From assembly GCF_009184865.1 (NCBI RefSeq), contig NZ_CP045096.1, positions 4,960,001 through 5,024,000 of the forward strand: a stretch of DNA of 64,000 nt, written 5' to 3'. The stretch's first letter is position 1, and the number at the start of each line of letters is the position of its first letter. This document shows, piece by piece, positions 27,684-35,952 of the stretch. A program made the position numbers and the translations under genes. The stretch is from Streptomyces phaeolivaceus. Its GTDB lineage: Bacteria; Actinomycetota; Actinomycetes; Streptomycetales; Streptomycetaceae. A model generated the notes under the pieces. That model was not told where the DNA came from, searched no databases, and was given only the letters and a program-made list of their open reading frames with translations.

Positions 27684-28043
27684 ATGCTCGAGAATCTTCC
27701 TCCCTGCCCGAAGTGCTCGTGTGAGTACACCTACGAGATGAACGCCCTTGTGGTGTGCCCGGAGTGCGGCCACGAATGGGTTCCCGCCGAGAGCGGTGCG
27801 GCGGGTGAGGGCGGCGCCGGGGAGCAGGTCATCAAGGACTCCGTCGGCAATGTGCTCCAGGACGGCGACACCGTGGTCGTCGTCAAGGCGCTCAAGGTCA
27901 AGGGCAGCCCCTCGGGCATCAAGGCCGGCACCAAGGTGCGCGGCATCCGGCTGGTCGACGGTGTCGACGGCCACGACATCGACTGCAAGATCGACGGTTT
28001 CGGGGCGATGCAGCTCAAGTCCAGCGTGGTCAAGAAAGCCTGA
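27684..28043 (+). CDS. YjdM/PhnA family zinc-ribbon protein
   Basis: This 119-residue protein has an N-terminal zinc ribbon with CPKC and CPEC and a PhnA-type beta domain (IKDSVGNVLQDGDTVVVVKALK). Despite the old PhnA name, the family has no proven role in phosphonate use. A TACCCT box 6 nt before the ATG suggests a leaderless transcript. It is followed by a 227-bp gap with an operator-like palindrome for the next operon. Confidence 0.93.
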   Translation: MLENLPPCPKCSCEYTYEMNALVVCPECGHEWVPAESGAAGEGGAGEQVIKDSVGNVLQDGDTVVVVKALKVKGSPSGIKAGTKVRGIRLVDGVDGHDIDCKIDGFGAMQLKSSVVKKA

Positions 28044-28152
28044 TCCGCGACTGGTGTGGGCGACCGGCCCCACTCGTCGGCCGGCAGCCGCCCCCGCTGC
28101 CCGGCCTGCCGTCGTGCCCATAGGACAATCACCCAGGCTGCAACAGGATGCT

Positions 28153-28174
28153 GAATTGCAAAATTTCGCAATTC
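28153..28174. promoter_or_regulatory. AT-rich 22-bp palindrome, probable ArsR-family operator
   Basis: GAATTGC (28153-28159) and GCAATTC (28168-28174) are perfect inverted repeats; with the AAAATTT centre only one base pair breaks full symmetry. AT-rich dyads are rare in this GC-rich DNA. It lies about 100 bp before the first ArsR gene, which is the obvious candidate to bind it. Related palindromes occur at 32683, 42262 and 44399. Confidence 0.65.
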
Positions 28175-28270
28175 ATTAGATGCTGTGTCGGCTGTGTCCG
28201 TCGCCGGAGGCCGCGGGCGCAGCCTTTAGGTCTGCTCCGGGTGGGGCGCTGTCGGGAAGTCGAGGAATCC

Positions 28271-28612
28271 GTGTCCGTTCCGCTGTATCAGGCCAAGGCC
28301 GAGTTCTTCCGGATGCTGGGGCATCCCGTACGCATACGGGTGCTGGAGCTGTTGCAGGACGGGCCGACGCCGGTACGGGAATTGCTGGCCGCGATCGAGG
28401 TGGAGCCCTCCAGCCTGTCGCAGCAGCTTGCGGTGCTGCGCCGCTCGGGCATCGTCAGCTCGAAGCGCGAGGGATCGACGGTGGTGTACGCGCTGGCGAG
28501 CGGGGACGTCGCGGACCTGATGGGGGCCGCGCGCCGGATTCTGACCGAGATGCTCACCGGGCAGAACGAGCTGCTGGCCGAGCTGCGGGACGCCGAGGCC
28601 GTCGCGCGATGA
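28271..28612 (+). CDS. ArsR-family regulator (Rv0081-like)
   Basis: This 113-residue winged-helix protein begins VSVPLYQAKAEFFRMLGHPVR and has the recognition helix region SSLSQQLAVLRRSGIV and the wing EGSTVVYAL. It lacks the metal-binding cysteines of ArsR and SmtB. The pattern is close to M. tuberculosis Rv0081, a hypoxia-responsive regulator. GTG 28271 is chosen since conservation begins there and GAGGAA lies just upstream. The stop overlaps the SulP start (ATGA). Two further paralogues are at 32870 and 43495. Confidence 0.9.
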   Translation: MSVPLYQAKAEFFRMLGHPVRIRVLELLQDGPTPVRELLAAIEVEPSSLSQQLAVLRRSGIVSSKREGSTVVYALASGDVADLMGAARRILTEMLTGQNELLAELRDAEAVAR

Positions 28613-30342
28613 GGAGCTCCTTCGGCCGGGCCGGGGCCCGGTTCACTTCGCTGCTGCCCGGCCGTGCCGATCTGGCGGAGATGCGCCGGAACCCGCGCCG
28701 GGACCTGCTGGCCGGTCTCACCGTGGCGGTCGTCGCGCTGCCGCTCGCGCTCGGCTTCGGCGTCTCCTCCGGCCTCGGCGCCGAGGCCGGGCTGGCGACC
28801 GCGGTCATCGCCGGTGCGCTCGCCGCGATCTTCGGCGGATCGAATCTGCAGGTGTCCGGGCCGACCGGTGCGATGACGGTGGTGCTGGTGCCGATCGTCG
28901 CCGAGTACGGGCCGGGCGGGGTGCTGACCGTCGGGCTGATGGCCGGCGTCATGCTCGTCACGCTGGCGGTGCTGAAGGCCGGCAAGTACATGCGGTACGT
29001 GCCCGCCCCCGTCGTCGAGGGCTTCACCCTCGGCATCGCCTGCGTGATCGGACTGCAGCAGATCCCGAACGCCCTGGGCGTACCCAAGCCCGCGGGCGAC
29101 CGCGTCCTGGTGGTGACCTGGCACGCGCTTCAGGAGTTCGCGCAGCACCCGAACTGGACTGCCTCGGCCTTCGCCGTGGCGGTCGCCGCCGTCATGCTGA
29201 TCGGGGCCCGCTGGCGGCCTACGATCCCCTTCTCCATCCTCGCGGTGATCGCGGCGACGATCGTGGCGCAGCTCGCCGGCCTGGATGCGGCCAAGCCGAT
29301 CGGTGACCTGCCGTCCGGCCTGCCTGCGCCCTCCCTCTCCTTCCTCGACCTCGGCTCGCTCGGCACTCTGCTCGCCCCGGCGGTCGCGGTGGCTGCGCTG
29401 GCCGCGCTGGAGTCGCTGCTGTCGGCCTCCGTGGCCGACGGCATGACAGTTGGTCAGAAGCACGACCCCGACCGGGAATTGTTCGGCCAGGGGCTGGCCA
29501 ACATCGCCGCCCCGCTGTTCGGCGGTGTTCCGGCGACCGGCGCGATCGCCCGCACCGCGGTCAACGTCCGCACCGGCGCGAGTTCCCGGCTCGCCTCCCT
29601 CGTCCACACCGCGGTCCTCGCGGTGATCGTCTTCGCGGCGGCACCCCTCGTCTCCAGGATCCCGCTCGCCGCGCTCGCCGGTGTGCTGCTGGCCACCGCC
29701 ATCCGCATGGTCGAGGTCGGCTCGCTCAAGGCGATGGCCAAGGCCACCCGCTCCGACGCACTGATCCTCGTCCTCACCGCCGCCGCGACGCTCGCCCTCG
29801 ACCTCGTCTACGCCGTGATCATCGGTCTGATGGTCGCGGGAGCCCTCGCCCTGCGCGCGGTCGCCAAGCAGGCCCGCCTCGAAGAGGTTCCCCTCGACCG
29901 CGGTGACCACAGCGCCGAGGAACACGCCCTGTTGGCCGAGCACATCGTGGCCTACCGGATCGACGGGCCGCTGTTCTTCGCCGCCGCCCACCGCTTCCTG
30001 CTGGAGCTGGCCGAGGTCGCCGACGTCCGCGTGATCATCCTGCGCATGTCCCGGGTGACCACCATCGACGCCACCGGCGCCCTGGTCCTCAAGGACGTGG
30101 TGGAGAAGCTGAACCGGCGCGGCATCGTCGTGATGACCTCGGGGATACGCGCGGGCCAGCGTCAGGTCCTGGACTCCGTCGGCGCGCTGGAGCTCCTGTG
30201 TCGGGAGGGGCGCGAGTACGCCACCACGCCGGAGGCGATCCAGGGCGCGCGCACGTATCTGGAGTGCGCCGGTGTGATGCCGCCGCTGCCCGCCCAGAGG
30301 TCCCGGCCCGTCAGTGAGGAAACAGAGGAAACCGTCGGATGA
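28609..30342 (+). CDS. SulP family anion transporter with STAS domain
   Basis: The 577-residue protein has about 10-12 membrane helices from residue 30 to 430 with the SulP signature region near GGSNLQVSGPTGAMTVVLVP. A cytoplasmic STAS domain follows at about 445-560 (RIDGPLFFAAAHRF... SRVTTIDATGA). SulP proteins move sulfate, bicarbonate or other anions, usually with Na+ or H+. Bicarbonate or formate-like anions would fit the neighbouring complex, but that is speculation. It overlaps ArsR upstream and the PNPOx-like gene downstream by 4 nt each. Confidence 0.92.
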   Translation: MRSSFGRAGARFTSLLPGRADLAEMRRNPRRDLLAGLTVAVVALPLALGFGVSSGLGAEAGLATAVIAGALAAIFGGSNLQVSGPTGAMTVVLVPIVAEYGPGGVLTVGLMAGVMLVTLAVLKAGKYMRYVPAPVVEGFTLGIACVIGLQQIPNALGVPKPAGDRVLVVTWHALQEFAQHPNWTASAFAVAVAAVMLIGARWRPTIPFSILAVIAATIVAQLAGLDAAKPIGDLPSGLPAPSLSFLDLGSLGTLLAPAVAVAALAALESLLSASVADGMTVGQKHDPDRELFGQGLANIAAPLFGGVPATGAIARTAVNVRTGASSRLASLVHTAVLAVIVFAAAPLVSRIPLAALAGVLLATAIRMVEVGSLKAMAKATRSDALILVLTAAATLALDLVYAVIIGLMVAGALALRAVAKQARLEEVPLDRGDHSAEEHALLAEHIVAYRIDGPLFFAAAHRFLLELAEVADVRVIILRMSRVTTIDATGALVLKDVVEKLNRRGIVVMTSGIRAGQRQVLDSVGALELLCREGREYATTPEAIQGARTYLECAGVMPPLPAQRSRPVSEETEETVG

Positions 30343-30749
30343 GCACACCGCCTGCATCGTTGCGAATGGTTGAGGTCTCCGGCGCGGAGGCCCTGTGGCT
30401 GCTGGAGGGCAGCGCGCTGGGGCGGCTGGTGTACACGCAGCGGGACCTGACCGTCATTCGGCCCGGCCGGCACACGTGGGAGTACGGCCGCCTGGTGGTG
30501 CGCGCTCCGGTGCAGGCGGCGGCGGTCCCGCTGACGGCGACGTACCAGGTGGACGAGGTGCGTGCCGCGACCGGCACGGGCTGGACGGTGACGGTGGCCG
30601 GGCCCGCCGAGGTGATCACCGATCCGAACGAGGCCGCCCACTATCGCCGTACGCTCACCGGCTGGACGTACGGCCCACACGACACGATCGTGCGGATCCA
30701 TCCCCAGACCGTCTCCGGCTTCCGGCTGGCCCGGGGGACGGAGCGTTGA
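30339..30749 (+). CDS. PNPOx-like (split-barrel) protein
   Basis: This 136-residue protein has the split-barrel pattern of pyridoxamine-phosphate-oxidase-like proteins, with GRLVYTQRDLTVIRP and a C-terminal IVRIHPQTVSGFRL. Members bind FMN, F420 or heme; actinobacterial dormancy loci often carry them. The cofactor cannot be read here. It starts at an ATG overlapping the SulP stop. A second, related copy is at 40762-41196. Confidence 0.85.
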   Translation: MSTPPASLRMVEVSGAEALWLLEGSALGRLVYTQRDLTVIRPGRHTWEYGRLVVRAPVQAAAVPLTATYQVDEVRAATGTGWTVTVAGPAEVITDPNEAAHYRRTLTGWTYGPHDTIVRIHPQTVSGFRLARGTER

Positions 30750-31174
30750 GTTCTACACGGCTCGAAGCCCTGCCCCACCGGCATGTCCTCACCCTGCCCA
30801 CCGCGCCGTCCGCCGTCCGGCTGTCCCGGCAGACCGCCGAGCGGGCGCTGACCGAGTGGGGGATCAGCCTGCGTCACCCCGCAGTCGACCCGGCCCTGCT
30901 GATACTCGGCGAGCTGGTCACCAACAGCGTGCGGCACGCCGCCCTGCTCTCGCCGGAGGTGACCGTGATCTACGCGGCTGGCGCGGACTGCCTGGCCTTC
31001 GCCGTCCACGACCGCCACCCCTACCAACCGCCGCTGCACACGCCGGTGAACGACACCGGGAGCGGAGGACTGGCCACGGTCATGGAACTCACCCTCGGCC
31101 TGGGCGGCACGGCCGTCGTACGCGGGGACGCGGACGGCCAGGGCAAGAGCATCTGGATCACCCTCCCCCTCTGA
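30746..31174 (+). CDS. RsbW-like ATP-binding protein
   Basis: The 142-residue HATPase_c protein shows the N-box as GELVTNSVRHA near residue 55 and a reduced G1 box (HDRHPYQPPLH, without the usual DxGxG), with SGGLATVMELTLGLGG later. The weak G1 box may mean changed ATP binding. The start is TTG 30746, overlapping the upstream stop (TTGA), with GGACGGAG as ribosome site. It forms a unit with the STAS-like gene 36 bp downstream, resembling kinase/antagonist pairs. Confidence 0.85.
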   Translation: MSSTRLEALPHRHVLTLPTAPSAVRLSRQTAERALTEWGISLRHPAVDPALLILGELVTNSVRHAALLSPEVTVIYAAGADCLAFAVHDRHPYQPPLHTPVNDTGSGGLATVMELTLGLGGTAVVRGDADGQGKSIWITLPL

Positions 31175-31210
31175 AGCACACAGGCTGACCGCGCAAGGAA
31201 GTTGACGACC

Positions 31211-31624
31211 ATGACCATCGAGTGGCGCTACACCGCCGAGCAGGATCTCGGTGTCCTGTCCGTCTCCGGATTCCTGGGCCCGGACGCCGTCCATCGTTTT
31301 GCCGGTGCCATCGGCTGGGTGGTGGGACGTGGGAGTGGTCCGGTCATCGTCGACCTGGCCGAGCTGGGCAGCTGGTCGGCCGAGGGGCAGTTGGCGATCA
31401 TCGATGCCGCGCGTCGTCTCGCTGCGGCGGGCCGCAGTCTGGAGCTGGCCGCGATCCCCGCGGACGGCTCCCTCGTGCCTGACGCGGACTGCCCGTCCAT
31501 CCCCGTACACAGCGATCTGGCCGGTGCGCTCGCGGCCCACAGCATGCGGCACGGCGAGCCGGCGGAGGGCCGCCACGAGTGGCGGGCGACAGGGTGGCCG
31601 ACCGCAGACGACGCCGGAGAGTGA
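31211..31624 (+). CDS. STAS-like protein
   Basis: The 137-residue protein has an STAS-like beginning (LGVLSVSGFLGPDAVHRFAGAIGWVV and then VIVDLAELGSWSAEGQLAIIDAAR). A serine occurs where STAS antagonists are phosphorylated (SAEGQ). It is a paralogue of the protein encoded at 43854-44165. The ATG at 31211 is preferred over TTG 31202 because AAGGAAG has 9-nt spacing to it. It probably partners the ATPase encoded just upstream. Confidence 0.75.
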   Translation: MTIEWRYTAEQDLGVLSVSGFLGPDAVHRFAGAIGWVVGRGSGPVIVDLAELGSWSAEGQLAIIDAARRLAAAGRSLELAAIPADGSLVPDADCPSIPVHSDLAGALAAHSMRHGEPAEGRHEWRATGWPTADDAGE

Positions 31625-31635
31625 CCTCGCCGATC

Positions 31636-32430
31636 TCAGCCGGAGGCGAAGGCGCCGTCACCGTCCCGTACGGGTACGACGGTGCAGCTGTCCTCCTCGG
31701 TGGCGATGGCCACGTCCGTGGCGAAGCCGGTGGAGGCCAGCTGACGGCCGGAGGCGCCGGCGGCGACCGTGTGCGTGAGGTCGGCGGTGCCCTCGTAGGC
31801 CGCTTTCGCGGCGGCTGCCTCGGCGGACAGCGGTCCCGCGCCCTGGGCGTGCAGATCGGAGATGAGGGCGCCGGCGCCCAGCAGGTCCTCCAGCGCGGGG
31901 CGCAGGGTGCCGTCCGGCCATCGCTCGCCCGCGGCGATCACGGCCACCGGACGCTGGGGGGTGCCGTAGCCGCGGGCGGTGAGCCAGCTGCCGACCGCGG
32001 TGATGTTGCGCAGACAGGCGGCGACCACCCGCACCCCCGGCGGTGCGGCCGCCGCGATGGCCGCACCGTTCGCAGACGGCAGCACCAGGCGCGCGACGAA
32101 CGGGGCGGCACGCAGATGGGCCGGAGACAGGGACCAGGGACTATCGGGCGTGACGGCGCGGCGTGCGACGGCCAGCCGCGCACCGGACTGGCGCGCGTAG
32201 ACGCCGGCGGCCTTCTGTGCCGCGGCCCGCGCGGTCGGGGCGGTGGGGCCCTCCGGCAGCCAGAACGGGAGCACCCGGATGCCCTGCGCGACGGCGACGC
32301 TCACCGCTGTGGTGAAGGACAGTACGTCGACGACGACCAGACAGGCGGCGTTCCCGGCGAGGCGGCCCGCTCCGGCAGGCCCCCACTCGAAGCGGATCCC
32401 GCTGCCGGACTGGACGGCCCAGTCACCCAT
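31636..32430 (-). CDS. ComB family 2-phosphosulfolactate phosphatase-like protein
   Basis: This 264-residue protein matches the ComB family with VVVDVLSFTTAVSVAVAQG near residue 30, LVLPSANGAAIA and CLRNITAVGSWL in the middle, and AIATEEDSCTVVPV at the end. ComB dephosphorylates 2-phosphosulfolactate in coenzyme M synthesis in archaea; bacterial members outside that pathway are of unknown use. No other coenzyme M genes are here. The ATG at 32430 follows a strong AAGGGGGTGG. It is convergent with the STAS-like gene. Confidence 0.88.
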   Translation of the reverse strand: MGDWAVQSGSGIRFEWGPAGAGRLAGNAACLVVVDVLSFTTAVSVAVAQGIRVLPFWLPEGPTAPTARAAAQKAAGVYARQSGARLAVARRAVTPDSPWSLSPAHLRAAPFVARLVLPSANGAAIAAAAPPGVRVVAACLRNITAVGSWLTARGYGTPQRPVAVIAAGERWPDGTLRPALEDLLGAGALISDLHAQGAGPLSAEAAAAKAAYEGTADLTHTVAAGASGRQLASTGFATDVAIATEEDSCTVVPVRDGDGAFASG

Positions 32431-32468
32431 GCCCCACCCCCTTCGCGGATCCGTGTGCCGTGCGCGGG

Positions 32469-32654
32469 TCAGCTCCGGTCGCCGTCCGGCGCGGACGCGT
32501 TGGACCGGCCGCCGAAGGACAGCCGCATCATGTGGGAGTACCCGCACCGGGGGCAGGAGCCATCCGGACTGACGGCGGTGGGCCGGCACTTGAGGCGGCA
32601 TGCGGGGCACTTGTACCAGGCGATCCCGGGGCCGCGCAGCGGGATGATTCTCAC
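32469..32654 (-). CDS. small zinc-ribbon protein
   Basis: The 61-residue protein has two CxxC pairs, CPAC and CPRC, spaced 16 residues apart, fitting a zinc ribbon. It begins VRIIPLRGPGIAWYKC at GTG 32654 with GGGAGG 5 nt upstream. A paralogue with the same layout (MRVTPIRG...CSAC...CSRC) is at 44168-44374. Both genes lie just downstream of a near-identical 16-bp palindrome. It is divergent from the ArsR gene at 32870. Confidence 0.8.
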   Translation of the reverse strand: MRIIPLRGPGIAWYKCPACRLKCRPTAVSPDGSCPRCGYSHMMRLSFGGRSNASAPDGDRS

Positions 32655-32682
32655 GCAAGCCTCCCTCACATCACGTATGGAC

Positions 32683-32698
32683 TTGCTAATCTTAGCAA
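32683..32698. promoter_or_regulatory. palindromic operator TTGCTAA-N2-TTAGCAA
   Basis: The 16-bp sequence TTGCTAATCTTAGCAA is symmetrical except at the two central bases. It lies between a zinc-ribbon gene (minus) and ArsR gene 2 (plus), 29 bp before the former start, so it could control both. The site at 44399-44414 differs by one base. Confidence 0.7.
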
Positions 32699-32869
32699 TT
32701 GTTGAGGTCGTCACCGCTGGTTTCGGGCGGCTCTGTTCTCGTGCGCGGATTCGGTGTGGCCGTCGCCGCACGTGAGGATGGGGCCCATGTTGTTGACGAG
32801 TAGGTGGATGCGATGGGTCGAGGACCGGCCGGTGCGGCCGGACTGCTGTCCCGGGGAGGCGACGGCACG

Positions 32870-33220
32870 ATGAGTACGCCGCTGTACCAACTGAAGGCCG
32901 AGTTCTTCAAGACGATCGGCCACCCGGCCCGCATCCGGGTGCTGGAGCTGCTGAGCGAGCGCGAGCACGCGGTCGCGGAGATGCTGCCCGAGGTGGGCAT
33001 CGAGCCGGCGCACCTGTCGCAGCAGCTCGCGGTGCTGCGCCGGGCGAATTTGGTGGTGACCCGCAAGGAGGGCTCGACCGTGTACTACTCGCTGACCAGC
33101 CCGCACATCGCCGAGCTGCTCAGGGTCGCCCGCACCATCCTGTCCGGGGTACTGGCCGGGCAGGCCGAACTGCTGGCCGATCTTCAGGCCGCGCGGACGG
33201 AGGCGAAACCGCCGTCCTAG
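32870..33220 (+). CDS. ArsR-family regulator (Rv0081-like) preceding the Ehr-like operon
   Basis: The 116-residue protein reads MSTPLYQLKAEFFKTIGHPAR, with AHLSQQLAVLRRANLV as the DNA-reading part and EGSTVYYSL as the wing. It has no cysteine metal site. In M. tuberculosis the equivalent Rv0081 precedes the Rv0082-Rv0087 operon, exactly as here. The ATG at 32870 has GGGGAGG 10 nt upstream; the frame is open further upstream but lacks conservation. It likely represses its own and adjacent units through the TTGCTAA palindromes. Confidence 0.92.
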   Translation: MSTPLYQLKAEFFKTIGHPARIRVLELLSEREHAVAEMLPEVGIEPAHLSQQLAVLRRANLVVTRKEGSTVYYSLTSPHIAELLRVARTILSGVLAGQAELLADLQAARTEAKPPS

Positions 33221-33337
33221 CGACGGCCCTCAAGCGGTGGCCGTCTCCCGCGAGTTGACAGCGCTCTATGGTGCGGGAGGCGGCCGCCTTCACCCCGCGG
33301 ATCCCGGCCCGTCGAGCATTGACAAGACGACGCGAAC

Positions 33338-33344
33338 TTAGCAA
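33338..33344 (+). promoter_or_regulatory. TTAGCAA half-site in the promoter region of the Ehr-like operon
   Basis: One arm of the palindrome found at 32683 recurs here, 14 bp after a TTGACA sequence (33319-33324) and about 95 bp before the first structural gene. The partner arm is not preserved, so binding is uncertain. Confidence 0.35.
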
Positions 33345-33436
33345 AACATGGGAAAAGTAGCGTAACTCCGGCTTCGGGAGAACCCGTTAGCCACCGGCGG
33401 AAGCAAGTCCTCACCGACGACGGGAGAGGGGCGGTC

Positions 33437-33919
33437 ATGAGTCTGCTGCGCAAGATCCGCGACACCGGGCGGGTGGCCGAGCCCGCCCCGCCCAGGCCGG
33501 AGGGCGAACAGCCGCCCGCAGCCAAGGAGTTCGGCGGCTCGGTGCAGGTGCGCTGCGTGGACGCGGGCTCCTGCAACGGCTGCGAGATCGAGATCGCGGG
33601 CGCCTTCAACCCGGTCTACGACGCCGAACGCTACGGGGCCCGGCTGGTGGCCTCGCCCCGGCACGCCGACGTGGCGCTGGTGACCGGACCGGTGACGCGG
33701 AACATGGCCGAGCCGCTGCGGCGCACGGTCGCCGCGATGCCCGAGCCGCGACTGGTGGTCGCGGTCGGCGACTGCGCGATCAACTGCGGTGAGTTCGCGG
33801 GCGGTTACGGCGTCGAGGGCGCCGTCTGCGATGTCGTCCCGGTGGATCTGGCGGTGCCCGGATGTCCGCCTCGGCCGGACGAGATCGTGGCGGCGCTGCG
33901 GAGGGTGACCGGCCGGTGA
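33437..33919 (+). CDS. NuoB/HyfI-like small subunit of the Ehr-like complex
   Basis: This 160-residue protein belongs to the NuoB/hydrogenase small subunit family, which holds the [4Fe-4S] cluster next to the quinone or NiFe site. The expected cysteines are present: Cys46 and Cys49 in SCNGCE, Cys113 in GDCAINCG and Cys143 in PGCPPRP, so the cluster should be intact. It corresponds in order to Rv0082. It has a Pro/Glu-rich N-terminal extension. The stop overlaps the next GTG start by 4 nt. Confidence 0.92.
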   Translation: MSLLRKIRDTGRVAEPAPPRPEGEQPPAAKEFGGSVQVRCVDAGSCNGCEIEIAGAFNPVYDAERYGARLVASPRHADVALVTGPVTRNMAEPLRRTVAAMPEPRLVVAVGDCAINCGEFAGGYGVEGAVCDVVPVDLAVPGCPPRPDEIVAALRRVTGR

Positions 33920-35952
33920 GCTCGATCCCGGCCGCCCTCGCGACGGCCACCGGACTGGGCGTGGCGGGTGGGGCGGCCGGGCTGGTCCTGCCGCAGCGGG
34001 TGCGCGGCGGGGTGACGGGGATGTTGACGGCGGGTGTGGGGGTGGCCGGTGGCACGGCGGGTGTGGCTGCACTGGGCGGAAGCCGCTGGTCGGCCGAGGT
34101 ATCCGGGCTGCTCCCGCTGGCCGGGGCGCACTTCGAGGTGGACGCCCTGTCCGGACTGTTCATGGCGGTCGCCGGAGCCGTGGTGGCGGCGGTGGCCGTC
34201 TACGGCATCGGCTATGTGGCCGGGCACGGCCCGCACGGCCTCGGCTCGCGGGGCGCGCAGGCGGCCCTGCCGCTGTTCGCACTGACCCTGCTGATGGTTC
34301 CGACAGCGGCCTCGGTGTCGACGTTCCTGCTGCTGTGGGAGCTGATGGCGCTCACCTCGCTGCTGCTCGTCCTGGCCGAGCACCGCGCCCGGCCCGCCGT
34401 ACGGGAAGCGGCACTCTGGTACGCGGTGATGACCCACCTGGGGCTCGTCCTGCTCCTCGCGGGCCTGTCCGTGTACGCGGCTGAGGCCGGGGGCGAGACT
34501 TTCGCCGCCCTGCGCACCGGCACGGCGGGGATGTCGCCGACCGTGCGCGGGCTGGTCTTCGTGCTGACGGCGGTGGCGTTCACGTCGAAGGCGGGCCTGG
34601 TGCCGTTGCACGCCTGGCTGCCCCGCGCGCATCCCGAAGCGCCCAGCGCCGTCTCGGCGTTGATGAGTGCGGCCATGGTCAACCTCGGCGTCTACGGCCT
34701 CGTCCGCGTCGGGTTCGGTCTGCTGGGCGGGGGACCGGCCTGGTGGTGGCTGCTGGTGATGGCCATGGGCGGGCTGTCGGCGGTGTACGGGATCCTGCAG
34801 GCCGCGATGGCCTCGGATCTCAAGCAGCTGCTGGCCTACTCGACCAGCGAGAACATGGGTCTCGTCGTGCTCGGTGTGGGTGCGGCCGGGCTGTTCGCCC
34901 ACGCCGGGAACGACGCACTGGCCGGTCTGGCGCTGGCCGCCGCGCTGCTGCACGTGGTCAACCACGCGGCGTTCAAGGCCCTGCTGTTCACGGCGGCGGG
35001 TTCGGTGCTGCGCGCGACCGGAGTACGGAACCTGGACCTTTTAGGCGGGCTGCGGGCGCGGATGCCGGTCACGGCGGGGCTGTTCGCGGTCGGTGCGCTG
35101 GGCGCGGTGGCGCTGCCGCCCGGGAACGGGTTCATCAGCGAGTGGCTGCTGCTGCAGTCGATGATCCACGGGCTGGCGGTGCCCGGGGTGACCACGGCGA
35201 TCGTGCTGCCGCTGGCGGTGGCGGTGATCGCGTTGTCGGCGGGGCTGGCGGCGGCGGTGTTCGTCAAGGCGCTCGGCGTGGGCTTCTTCGCCCGGCCGCG
35301 CGGCGAACAGGCTGCGGCGGCCGAGGAGTCGCCGCTGCTCATGCTGGCCGGGATGGGCCTGCTCGCCGCCTTGTGCGCGGCCCTGGCCCTGGTGCCGGGG
35401 CTGCTGGCCGACGGCCTGGACCGCGCGGTGGAGGCGGCCGGGCACACCGGGACACGGCCGGTCACGGGCGGCGGGCTGCGGGTGCGCCTGGAGGAGGTGT
35501 CCGCCGTGCTCTCCCCTCTGTGGATCCTCGCGGCGCTGGTGGTGGCGCTGGGCGCGGTCATGGCGACGGTGAGCTGGGCGGCGCGGCGCCGGCAGCGACG
35601 TACGCAGGCGAGGTTGTGGGACTGCGGGGGCGGGGCGCCGACGCCGCGCATGGCCTACACGGCCACCTCGTTCGCCGAACCGTTGCAGCGGGTCTTCGAC
35701 GACGTGCTCGCCCCGGAGCAGGACGTGGACGTCACGCCGGTGCGCGAGTCGGCGTATCTCGTGGAGCGGGTGGCCTTCCGCAACCGGGTGCCCGACAGGA
35801 TCGAACACCGCCTGTACCGGCCGGTCCTCGATCTGCTGGCCGCCGCCGGGCAGTCGGCGCGCCGGCTGGCGGGCGGCAGCGTGCACGTCTACCTCGGCTA
35901 CGGCTTCTTCGGGCTGGTCACTCTGCTCGTGGTGTTGGTGGTGGGCTGGTGA
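33916..35952 (+). CDS. HyfB/NuoL-like proton-pumping membrane subunit
   Basis: The 678-residue protein is an Mrp-antiporter-type subunit with about 14-16 membrane helices. Key ionisable residues of the proton path are present: the TM5 glutamate in LLWELMALTS, the lysine in TSKAGLVPLHAWLPRAHP and a lysine in HAAFKALLF. The last ~100 residues are soluble (FAEPLQRVFDDVLAPEQD), as in HyfB. It corresponds to Rv0083. The GTG start overlaps the previous stop. It should couple redox chemistry to ion movement across the membrane. Confidence 0.92.
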   Translation: MSSIPAALATATGLGVAGGAAGLVLPQRVRGGVTGMLTAGVGVAGGTAGVAALGGSRWSAEVSGLLPLAGAHFEVDALSGLFMAVAGAVVAAVAVYGIGYVAGHGPHGLGSRGAQAALPLFALTLLMVPTAASVSTFLLLWELMALTSLLLVLAEHRARPAVREAALWYAVMTHLGLVLLLAGLSVYAAEAGGETFAALRTGTAGMSPTVRGLVFVLTAVAFTSKAGLVPLHAWLPRAHPEAPSAVSALMSAAMVNLGVYGLVRVGFGLLGGGPAWWWLLVMAMGGLSAVYGILQAAMASDLKQLLAYSTSENMGLVVLGVGAAGLFAHAGNDALAGLALAAALLHVVNHAAFKALLFTAAGSVLRATGVRNLDLLGGLRARMPVTAGLFAVGALGAVALPPGNGFISEWLLLQSMIHGLAVPGVTTAIVLPLAVAVIALSAGLAAAVFVKALGVGFFARPRGEQAAAAEESPLLMLAGMGLLAALCAALALVPGLLADGLDRAVEAAGHTGTRPVTGGGLRVRLEEVSAVLSPLWILAALVVALGAVMATVSWAARRRQRRTQARLWDCGGGAPTPRMAYTATSFAEPLQRVFDDVLAPEQDVDVTPVRESAYLVERVAFRNRVPDRIEHRLYRPVLDLLAAAGQSARRLAGGSVHVYLGYGFFGLVTLLVVLVVGW